A stretch of DNA of 64,000 nucleotides from Dysgonomonas sp. HGC4 (lineage in GTDB: Bacteria; Bacteroidota; Bacteroidia; Bacteroidales; Dysgonomonadaceae). A program made the position numbers and the translations under genes. The notes below the pieces were generated by a model that saw only the letters and a list, made by a program, of their open reading frames with translations, was not told the origin of the DNA and did no database searches. Below are positions 57,361 through 64,000 of the stretch, piece by piece; within the stretch, counting starts at the first letter, position 1, and each line of letters opens with the position of its first letter. The DNA is taken from NCBI RefSeq assembly GCF_001261715.1, contig NZ_CVRU01000079.1:1-64000 (forward strand). The letters run 5' to 3'.

Positions 57361-57404
57361 AAAAGCTCTTTATGAAAAACTTTTTTCAGACATAAAGAGC
57401 TTTG
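57361..57404 (-). terminator. Strong hairpin downstream of galK
   Basis: A perfect 13-bp stem (57362-57374 with 57391-57403) with a 16-nt loop lies 190 bp past the galK stop. It is the likely transcript end. Nothing else is visible in 57283-57589. Confidence 0.6.
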
Positions 57405-57589
57405 TTTAGAAAACAAAAGTAGCAATTATTTAAATAAGTCAAACCTCAATTATAAATAAAATTTATCGACTATCGGTAAAGGCTGATAAGTAATACAGAA
57501 TATCGATTACAATATTTTGTAATTATAACCTCCTATTGTTATTGCACTTACCAAAACAATAAAGATTTAGAACTTAAGCTTAGTATTAT

Positions 57590-58732
57590 TTATAATTTTC
57601 GGGCACCATCTTTAATAATGACATCGTACACTTTAGGCTTGATCTTGAACTTTTGCTCATAGCTTTCGGTAGCACGTTTGATAAAGCCATCGTGTAATTC
57701 ATCTTTTACAAGGTTGATGGTACAGCCACCGAAGCCTCCGCCCATAACACGTGAGCCGGTTACTCCGCACTGACGGGCTACGTCGTTTAAGAAGTCCAGT
57801 TCCGGACAGCTTACTTCGTATTTACGGCTTAAACCGATATGGGTTTCATACATCTTTTTTCCTACTGTTTCGTAGTCTCCTTCTTTAAGGGCTTGGCAAG
57901 CATCTAACAGACGTTGAATTTCTTCGATTACAAATTCTGCTCGGATGTAGTCTTCGGCGCTTACTTCGTTGGCTACTTCTTTGAGCATATCAAGTGTTGC
58001 GTCTCTTAGAAACTCTACTTCGGGATGGTATTTACGGATGTATGAGGCTGCGTTTTCGCATGATTCTCTGCGCTTGTTGTAGGCTGATGAGGCTAGCTCG
58101 TGTTCTACGCAGGTATTGATGAGTACTAATCGATATCCTTTGGGATCGAATGGTACGTATTCGTATTCTAAGGAGCGACAGTCTAAACGGATGAGTGATC
58201 CTTCTTTTCCGAAGCAGGATGCGAATTGATCCATGATTCCGCATTTTACGCCTACGTAGTTATGTTCGGTGGCTTGTCCTATTTTGGCTAGTTCGAATCG
58301 GTCGAAACCTAAATTATACATATCGTTTAGTGCGAATCCGAAACAGCTTTCGAGTGCTGCTGAGGATGACATGCCTGCGCCTAGTGGTACGTCTCCTGCA
58401 AAGACTACATCAAAGCCTTGTATTTTGGCTCCTCGTTTGATCATTTCAAGGCATACTCCGAAGATGTATTTTGCCCATTGTTTGATGGGTACGTCGTCTA
58501 GTTGGAATTCGTCCATTTCTTCGAGGTCTAAAGCGTATGCTTTTACGGTGTCTGTTGTTCCGTTTGGTTTGATCATGCAGTACATGGCTTTGTCGATGGC
58601 GCCGGGTAGTACGAATCCGCCGTTATAGTCGGTATGTTCGCCGATCAGGTTGATACGTCCGGGAGCAGTGTAAAGTGCGCCGCCTTCACCAAAGAGTGAC
58701 TGAAATTTTTCTGTAATAGCAGTAGTTTTCAT
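57590..58732 (-). CDS. galK: Galactokinase
   Basis: This GHMP kinase of 380 aa phosphorylates galactose in the Leloir pathway. The galactokinase signature GRINLIGEHTDYNGGFVLPG (quoted in part) is near residue 22. The ATP loop PLGAGMSSSAALE is near 120, and the C-terminal GGGFGGCTINLV is present. It is monocistronic; no galM, galT or sugar transporter is adjacent. The segment near 58320-58380 is richer in G+C (31 of 60) than most neighbours, which may reflect codon choice more than transfer. Confidence 0.96.
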   Translation of the reverse strand: MKTTAITEKFQSLFGEGGALYTAPGRINLIGEHTDYNGGFVLPGAIDKAMYCMIKPNGTTDTVKAYALDLEEMDEFQLDDVPIKQWAKYIFGVCLEMIKRGAKIQGFDVVFAGDVPLGAGMSSSAALESCFGFALNDMYNLGFDRFELAKIGQATEHNYVGVKCGIMDQFASCFGKEGSLIRLDCRSLEYEYVPFDPKGYRLVLINTCVEHELASSAYNKRRESCENAASYIRKYHPEVEFLRDATLDMLKEVANEVSAEDYIRAEFVIEEIQRLLDACQALKEGDYETVGKKMYETHIGLSRKYEVSCPELDFLNDVARQCGVTGSRVMGGGFGGCTINLVKDELHDGFIKRATESYEQKFKIKPKVYDVIIKDGARKL

Positions 58733-59129
58733 GGTTTTGAAATATTTATTTATATGGTTAATTATAATTATTTATTGTATATAATCACACTAGATCACAT
58801 CATAGTATAGTATCAAATCCGAGCGAAGTATCATCTACATAGTCAATCGACAAAAAGAATACACCTCCGAATTTATTAAGTGGTGTAAAATTAACATTTA
58901 TTTCTGTACTCAATAACGTTTTTCGAACAAATGAGAACTTTTTCATTCTTTTAACTATGAGATAAGTACATCTACTATACAGAATGATAATATAAGATTC
59001 TCACTTCTTTACTTAGAACAGATGAGCATCAATTGAGGATATTTTTAGATACTTAAAAAGGATATTTATTAGAAAGGATGTGCACAAATTCATACCTTTG
59101 TATCTAAATTTAGATTAGTACTTTATCCC
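58733..59129. other. Divergent region between galK and cobQ
   Basis: About 400 bp with no gene. TACCTTTG at 59093-59100 is a -7 box 30 bp before cobQ. I looked for a cobalamin riboswitch (conserved B12-box with GCC-type elements) and do not see one. Confidence 0.5.
59093..59100 (+). promoter_or_regulatory. -7 box of the cobalamin operon
   Basis: TACCTTTG lies 30 bp upstream of the cobQ start. No clear -33 TTG at 19-20 bp is present. Confidence 0.55.
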
Positions 59130-60608
59130 ATGGAGAAACTCCGACCAATAATGTTTGCCGGCACAGGTAGCGATGTTGGCAAAAGTGTGATTGCTGCCGC
59201 TTTTTGCCGAATATTTTTACAAGACGGTTATCACCCCGCCCCTTTCAAAGCTCAAAATATGGCTCTCAACTCTTTTGCAACTCCCGAAGGATTGGAAATA
59301 GGACGAGCACAAGCCGTTCAGGCAGAAGCCGCAGGTATTCCCTGTCATACGGACATGAACCCTTTATTGTTAAAACCAACCACCGACAAAGTTGCTCAGG
59401 TTGTGCTAAACGGAAAACCTTATGGTAACCAAAGCGCTTATCAATATTTCAAAAAAGAAGGTCGTGACGTTCTGAGAAAAGCAGTAAATAATGCTTTTGA
59501 TCGCCTAGAGAAGCGATTCAACCCCATAGTAATGGAAGGTGCAGGAAGTGTTTCAGAAATTAATCTGCGCGAAACTGATATTGTAAACCTCCCCATGGCT
59601 ATACACGCAGGAGCTGATGTTATATTGGTAGCCGATATAGATAGAGGTGGCGTATTTGCCAGCGTTTACGGCTCAGTAATGCTAATGACCGAAGAAGAAC
59701 GCAAACATACGAAAGGCATACTCATCAACAAATTCAGAGGTGATATGAGGCTTTTCGAATCGGGTGTAAAAATCATAGAAGACCTTTGTGGCATTCCTGT
59801 TATTGGAGTTGTGCCTTATTATAAAGACATTTACATAGAAGAGGAAGACTCGGTAATGCTTCAAACCAAAAACCTGCAAGCCTCTCATGACAAGGTAAAT
59901 GTAGCAGTTGTACTACTGAGACACTTATCTAATTTCACCGATTTCAATATTCTGGAACGAGACCCTCGTGTCCACCTCTATTACACCAATAATACGGATG
60001 AAATAGAGAAAGCCGATATCATACTGATTCCCGGAAGCAAAAGTACTCTTGCCGATATGTATGAACTACGCCGCAATGGTGTAGCACAAAGCATCATTAA
60101 AGCACATAAAGAGGGAACTACAGTAATGGGCATCTGCGGAGGCTATCAAATGATGGGACAAGAGGTGTGCGACCCTTTACATGTAGAGGGATCAATTGAA
60201 CGACTACCCGGATTAGGGCTACTCCCAATCTCCACAGAAATGCAGGGAGAGAAAGTGACTCGACAAGTACAATTCTCATTTCTTGATTCGAATGCTTCAT
60301 GCGAAGGTTATGAAATTCATATGGGCACAACCACACCTCTCGATGGGACTGAATACAAAGCCCTAAACTATCTGAGTGATGGTACTAATGATGGTTTTTA
60401 CTTGGATAGAAAATGCTTTGGCACATACATTCATGGTATTTTAGATAACGGAGCATTTATAGATTTTCTACTTGAGCCCTATGCCGAAAAGTTATCAAAC
60501 GAACCATTCGATTTCAAAGCATATAAAGAAGAACAGTATAACAAGTTAGCCGACCATGTACGCAAAAACGTAAACATGGATTTGGTATATAAAATATTGA
60601 CTACCTGA
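59130..60608 (+). CDS. cobQ: Cobyric acid synthase
   Basis: This enzyme amidates four side chains of adenosylcobyrinate diamide. It is 492 aa, normal length. The N-terminal dethiobiotin-synthetase-like ATP loop is GTGSDVGKSVIAAAFCRIF and AQNMALNSFATPEGLEIGRA follows (quoted in part). The C-terminal type 1 glutamine amidotransferase carries the nucleophile Cys in VMGICGGYQMMG and the His of GTYIHGILD. It is first of five cobalamin genes; the next starts 2 bp later. Confidence 0.97.
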   Translation: MEKLRPIMFAGTGSDVGKSVIAAAFCRIFLQDGYHPAPFKAQNMALNSFATPEGLEIGRAQAVQAEAAGIPCHTDMNPLLLKPTTDKVAQVVLNGKPYGNQSAYQYFKKEGRDVLRKAVNNAFDRLEKRFNPIVMEGAGSVSEINLRETDIVNLPMAIHAGADVILVADIDRGGVFASVYGSVMLMTEEERKHTKGILINKFRGDMRLFESGVKIIEDLCGIPVIGVVPYYKDIYIEEEDSVMLQTKNLQASHDKVNVAVVLLRHLSNFTDFNILERDPRVHLYYTNNTDEIEKADIILIPGSKSTLADMYELRRNGVAQSIIKAHKEGTTVMGICGGYQMMGQEVCDPLHVEGSIERLPGLGLLPISTEMQGEKVTRQVQFSFLDSNASCEGYEIHMGTTTPLDGTEYKALNYLSDGTNDGFYLDRKCFGTYIHGILDNGAFIDFLLEPYAEKLSNEPFDFKAYKEEQYNKLADHVRKNVNMDLVYKILTT

Positions 60609-60609
60609 A

Positions 60610-61620
60610 ATGATAACAGGACATGGCGATGACGCATATCAATTTGAACATAAAATTGTAAGTAATTTCAGTTCCAATGTATATAATAAATTCGATCTGA
60701 AAGATCTAAAGGAATTTCTATGGGCTAATATCTCATCTATACACTCGTATCCCGAACCCGATGCTCTCACTCTTCGAAAGCTAATTAGTCGCAAACTGAG
60801 TATATCGCCCGAAGAAATAGGCGTTACAAATGGAGCTACCGAGGCTATTTACCTAATTGCACAGGCTTTTAGAGGAAGCAAGACCGCTGTAGTAATTCCA
60901 ACATTCAGAGAATACGAAGATGCTTGCGAAATACATGAGCATAGTTTATATTTTATAGAATCGCTAAAAGACATTGAGCCTGACACACAATTGGTATGGT
61001 TATGCAACCCTAATAATCCTACGGGAAAGATATACGATAAGGAATATCTCGAAAAAGTGATCTCAAACAATCCCAACACTTATTTCATTATAGATCAATC
61101 GTATGCAGCATTTACCAATACCAAGATTTGGAGTACGAATGAGGCTCTCAAACATAGCAATGTTATCTTACTACATTCTTTGACTAAGTGCTATGCTATA
61201 CCAGGATTACGCTTGGGATACATTACAGCACAAAAAGATAAGATAGATAAGATCAAACATTATAGTATGCCTTGGTCTGTGAACCAATTAGCACAATTAG
61301 CAGGTCTATATTTATTAGAAAATGTATCTTACGATTTCTCAGATTACTTATTGGAATCTCAACGTGTACAAAAGCAACTTGCAAAGGTATCGGGAATCAA
61401 AGTATATGCTTCGGATATGCATTTCTTTCTTTGTCAGTTAGAAAAAGGTAAAGCTTCGGATTTAAAAAAATTCTTGATAGAGACAGAAGGTTTTCTAATT
61501 CGTGACGCTGCTAATTTCAGAGGATTAAACGAAAGCTATTTTCGCATAGCTGCACAAGATCAACCGAATAATAATTTATTAGTAAAAGCTATTGAAGAAT
61601 GGATAAGACTCTCTTTCTGA
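60610..61620 (+). CDS. cobD: Threonine-phosphate decarboxylase-like PLP enzyme
   Basis: This aminotransferase-fold enzyme has 336 aa and is predicted to make (R)-1-amino-2-propanol phosphate for the cobalamin side chain. GATEAIYLIAQAFRG, LVWLCNPNNPTGKIYDKEYL (quoted in part) and the PLP-lysine segment LHSLTKCYAIPGLRLGY are visible. Histidinol-phosphate aminotransferase is the closest alternative. The position between cobQ and cbiB decides for the cobalamin role. It overlaps cbiB by 22 bp. Confidence 0.88.
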   Translation: MITGHGDDAYQFEHKIVSNFSSNVYNKFDLKDLKEFLWANISSIHSYPEPDALTLRKLISRKLSISPEEIGVTNGATEAIYLIAQAFRGSKTAVVIPTFREYEDACEIHEHSLYFIESLKDIEPDTQLVWLCNPNNPTGKIYDKEYLEKVISNNPNTYFIIDQSYAAFTNTKIWSTNEALKHSNVILLHSLTKCYAIPGLRLGYITAQKDKIDKIKHYSMPWSVNQLAQLAGLYLLENVSYDFSDYLLESQRVQKQLAKVSGIKVYASDMHFFLCQLEKGKASDLKKFLIETEGFLIRDAANFRGLNESYFRIAAQDQPNNNLLVKAIEEWIRLSF

Positions 61621-62561
61621 TAATACCGCTTATCATTGGATGGATTGCAGATCGACTATTGGGAGATCCGCTATCGATTCCCCATCCCGTTGTCGCTTTT
61701 GGTAAAATAATAGCAAAGGGTGAGAAATTGCTCAACAAGGGAAAATCTAAAAAGTACAAAGGGGGTATATTTTCTATATTTCTAATCATAGGATGCTTTA
61801 TCCTTTTCTATTACATAGACAAAGGATTAATCTACATAAATCCATATATAGCCATAGCGTTTAATGCCGTAATGGTATTCTTTTGTCTGGCAGGAAAAAC
61901 ACTTGCTGATGAAGTGAGAGACGTTTTCATAGCCACAGATAAATCGACCGAAGACGGACGTAAACAAGTTGCCCGAATTGTAGGTAGAGACACCTCTCAA
62001 TTGTCTCCTCAACAAATACGGACAGCAGCACTTGAAACCCTATCGGAGAACCTGAGTGATGGAGTTATTGCTCCTCTTTTTTGGTACTTATTATTAGGTG
62101 TTCCTGGAATGCTTGCATACAAAATGATTAACACGCTTGATTCGATGATCGGATATAAAAACGAACGTTATAAAGACTTCGGATGCTGGGCTGCTCATAT
62201 TGATGACATTGTCAATTATATCCCTGCTCGATTCACCGCTTTATTAATGCTTCTTGTTAGTGGCAGGTTATCTTTATTATCTTTCGTATCTAAATACGGA
62301 TCGCAACACGCCAGCCCCAATTCGGGCTACCCCGAATCTGCTTTAGCAGGAATCCTTGATTGTAGATTTGGAGGTCCAAATTATTATTTCGGGCAGCTAG
62401 TAGACAAACCATACATAGGAATTACAGACAGGGCTATCATCACTGAAGATATGCAACTAGCTGTCAGTATAAATCAACGAACAGAGATACTAATGATTTT
62501 AATAATCATTGTGCTAAGTATTACAAATATATTCCCTTTACTTAATTTAAATTTATCATGA
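61599..62561 (+). CDS. cbiB: Adenosylcobinamide-phosphate synthase, CbiB/CobD type
   Basis: This integral membrane protein of 320 aa joins aminopropanol phosphate to adenosylcobyric acid. IIPLIIGWIADRLLGDPLSI at the N-terminus (quoted in part), then ALETLSENLSDGVIAPLFWY, NTLDSMIGYKNERYKDFGCW and SGYPESALAGILDCRFGGPN are hallmark CbiB segments. Four to six membrane helices are expected. It overlaps the gene before it by 22 bp and the next by 4 bp (ATGA), so translation is coupled. Confidence 0.96.
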   Translation: MDKTLFLIIPLIIGWIADRLLGDPLSIPHPVVAFGKIIAKGEKLLNKGKSKKYKGGIFSIFLIIGCFILFYYIDKGLIYINPYIAIAFNAVMVFFCLAGKTLADEVRDVFIATDKSTEDGRKQVARIVGRDTSQLSPQQIRTAALETLSENLSDGVIAPLFWYLLLGVPGMLAYKMINTLDSMIGYKNERYKDFGCWAAHIDDIVNYIPARFTALLMLLVSGRLSLLSFVSKYGSQHASPNSGYPESALAGILDCRFGGPNYYFGQLVDKPYIGITDRAIITEDMQLAVSINQRTEILMILIIIVLSITNIFPLLNLNLS

Positions 62562-63124
62562 AAATATATACTAAAGGCGGCGACAAAGGCAAGACCGGAA
62601 TACATGGAGGTCAGCGCGTTGACAAAGACGATATTCGCATCGAAGCTAACGGATGCATTGACGAATTGAATTCGATGATTGGAGTTGTACGAGCTTATCT
62701 TACACGCGAACACGAATGGCAACCTATATTATTTAAGATTCAAACCGAATTAATGGTAATAATGTCTCATGTTGCAACTCCTTCTGAGATGCGAGAAAAG
62801 AATCCTAACAAACTTCCTGAAGATTTGGCTAAATTCTGCGAAGAGTGTATGGATAACATGACCGACAGAATGGGTGAAAGTAAAACCTTTGTTTTACCGG
62901 GTGGAACGCTAGTCTCGGCTCATTTACAATTAGCTAGAACTATTGCACGCAGAAGCGAACGCCGTTTATGGACATTGAATAAACAAGATGAAGTTCCTGC
63001 AAGTATCCTTCAATTTATAAACCGTTTATCCGATCTATTCTTCACAATGGCTCGTTTCGAAATGTTTCAAGAAGGAGCTGACGAGGAACGCTGGCACGAC
63101 TTTTTATACAAGAGAAGATCATAA
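62558..63124 (+). CDS. PduO-type ATP:cob(I)alamin adenosyltransferase
   Basis: This cytoplasmic trimeric enzyme of 188 aa adds the adenosyl group to cobalt. It shows the PduO N-terminal ATP motif TKGGDKGKTGIHGGQRV (family form: TGDxGxTxLxxGxRVxK). FVLPGGTLVSAHLQLARTIA and ARRSERRLW, plus INRLSDLFFTMARFE, are family landmarks. It is translationally coupled to cbiB through an ATGA overlap. Making adenosylcobinamide intermediates fits the position. Confidence 0.93.
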   Translation: MKIYTKGGDKGKTGIHGGQRVDKDDIRIEANGCIDELNSMIGVVRAYLTREHEWQPILFKIQTELMVIMSHVATPSEMREKNPNKLPEDLAKFCEECMDNMTDRMGESKTFVLPGGTLVSAHLQLARTIARRSERRLWTLNKQDEVPASILQFINRLSDLFFTMARFEMFQEGADEERWHDFLYKRRS

Positions 63125-63206
63125 ATCTCTTCTTATTGCTATCAATTAATACAACAGCAACAGATATTATAAAATAATATCCTCATTAATAATTTGCAAA
63201 GCTTCT

Positions 63207-63719
63207 ATGAGTAAAAAAATCATATTAATCACTGGAGGACAACGATCGGGTAAAAGTGGTTATGCTCAACAATTGGCACTATCTTTATCCGATAACCCTG
63301 TATATTTGGCAACTTCCCGCATATGGGACGAAGAGCACCAAAAGCGTATAGAGCGCCACAAGGCAGATAGAGGTACTGAATGGACTAATATAGAAGAAGA
63401 GAAACAATTAAGCCTCCATCAGCTCGAGAACCGCACTATTCTTGTAGACTGTGTCACACTATGGGCTACAAATTTTTTCTTTGATAATGATTCTGATGTA
63501 GAGCTTTCTTTATCTATGCTAAAAGAAGAATTTGATAAACTGACTCAACAAGAAGCTCAATTCATCTTTGTAACCAATGAGATTGGACTCGGAGGTACTA
63601 CCGAAAACAAAGTCCAAAGACTATTCACCGATCTGCAAGGATGGATCAATCAATACATTGCCTCCAAAGCAGATCAGGTATATTTTATGGTTTCGGGGAT
63701 TCCTATGAAAGTAAAGTAG
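63207..63719 (+). CDS. cobU: Adenosylcobinamide kinase/adenosylcobinamide-phosphate guanylyltransferase
   Basis: This bifunctional enzyme of 170 aa phosphorylates adenosylcobinamide and adds GMP. The P-loop GGQRSGKS is at residues 10-17, and YLATSRIWDEEHQKRIERHK holds the active-site His region. LVDCVTLWATNFFF and FVTNEIGLGG follow. It starts 82 bp after the adenosyltransferase gene, in the same direction. cobS and cobT, usually next, are not here: the following gene is on the other strand. Confidence 0.95.
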   Translation: MSKKIILITGGQRSGKSGYAQQLALSLSDNPVYLATSRIWDEEHQKRIERHKADRGTEWTNIEEEKQLSLHQLENRTILVDCVTLWATNFFFDNDSDVELSLSMLKEEFDKLTQQEAQFIFVTNEIGLGGTTENKVQRLFTDLQGWINQYIASKADQVYFMVSGIPMKVK

Positions 63720-63745
63720 GTACTATATTTCACTGTACTTTACTT
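63709..63745. terminator. Convergent-end hairpin after cobU
   Basis: AAGTAAAGTA (63709-63718) pairs with TACTTTACTT (63736-63745). It spans the stop codons of both flanking genes. Confidence 0.5.
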
Positions 63746-64000
63746 AGTTGAATGCCATTTTTAGCAGCATATGCCATTTGCGCTTCTTCTAAAACAATTT
63801 CCTTTTGACCCAGTACAGTAGAAAGAGAATCGAGTGAATCATAATGAGCCACAATTTCTTCTTCAGCTAAAGCTTCCGCTTTATCCCCCAATTGCTCATA
63901 CACAGATAACACGTCCAAACATGTTCTCATATAGTCAACCAATGCGGTATTCATAGGCTCGTCCCTATTCGGCGAATTAAGATCTAGTACCTCTTCAATT
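63730..64000 (-). CDS. Hypothetical protein, N-terminus beyond the window
   Basis: The frame is open from the window edge (64000) to the stop at 63730, at least 90 codons. An internal Met at 63954 could be taken as a start, but the codons before it read on without a stop (IEEVLDLNSPNRDEP, then MNTALVDYMRTCLDVLSVYE). The gene therefore probably starts outside. The visible part is helical and acidic, with no membrane segment. I do not recognise it. It converges on cobU. Confidence 0.55.
   Translation of the reverse strand, partial: IEEVLDLNSPNRDEPMNTALVDYMRTCLDVLSVYEQLGDKAEALAEEEIVAHYDSLDSLSTVLGQKEIVLEEAQMAYAAKNGIQLSKVQ

Noticed and set aside
58030-58700. Horizontal transfer of galK on the basis of raised G+C
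   Set aside because: The rise is local, the start of cobQ is also near 45 percent, and the protein is a normal galactokinase.
58733-59129. Cobalamin riboswitch upstream of cobQ
   Set aside because: Looked for by eye; no B12-box or the usual conserved stems were found.

Overview
Organism. The window reads as a chromosome segment of a Bacteroidota bacterium, most like Dysgonomonas or a close Bacteroidales relative (inference from family knowledge, no search was run). The reasons are low G+C, two SusC/SusD polysaccharide-utilisation loci (PULs), many lipoproteins, -7 boxes of the TAnnTTTG type, a type IX secretion (T9SS) sorting domain on a secreted amylase, and Bacteroidota-type domains (DUF5009, DUF6377, DUF4494). 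No IS element, rRNA or CRISPR array is visible. One tRNA (Gln, UUG) is present. Layout. 152-11068 (minus): a starch/maltodextrin PUL in the order susC, susD, susE-like, GH13 amylase, GH97 alpha-glucosidase. A GH92 alpha-mannosidase diverges from it at 11535. Two copies of the same 14-bp LacI-type palindrome mark the locus, one in the susC/GH92 intergenic region and one upstream of the GH97 gene. 13997-20175: small and hypothetical genes, a BrkB-type membrane protein, and a stretch of decaying lipoprotein-like genes ending at the 3' side of tRNA-Gln. 20444-29113: housekeeping genes (tyrS, rpsF-rpsR-rplI, a MarR regulator, thioredoxin, an ECF sigma factor, htpG) with an inserted pair of tandem secreted jelly-roll-like proteins. 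Upstream of that pair lie a 15-copy GA repeat and a terminator-like hairpin. 29665-33139: a DsbD-like protein, mazG and folA. 33556-35004: an odd MBL-fold-like protein with lost metal ligands. 35051-50369 (minus): a second PUL in the order susC, susD, fused uronate lyase/GH88, GH5, GH3, GH18, two ThuA-like proteins and a DUF5009 membrane protein. It is read divergently from a DUF6377 TPR/HTH regulator at 50781. 52479-58732: an RsmI-like methyltransferase, an MFS transporter, OxyR, a YggS-like PLP protein, DUF4494 and galactokinase. 59130-63719: a cobalamin late-assembly operon (cobQ, cobD, cbiB, a PduO-type adenosyltransferase, cobU). A gene cut by the window edge lies at 63730-64000. How the parts work together. 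The first PUL should bind and import starch through SusCDE. A T9SS-exported GH13 would cut at the surface and GH97 would finish in the periplasm. The second PUL combines beta-glycan exo- and endo-enzymes (GH3, GH5), a chitinase-type GH18, and a lyase coupled in one chain to the hydrolase that removes its unsaturated product. That points to a mixed beta-glucan, GlcNAc and uronate target. The most unusual features are the lyase-GH88 fusion, the GA-repeat/hairpin leader, a family of short dispersed palindromes often fused to stop codons, the decayed cassette beside tRNA-Gln, and the degenerate MBL-like protein.
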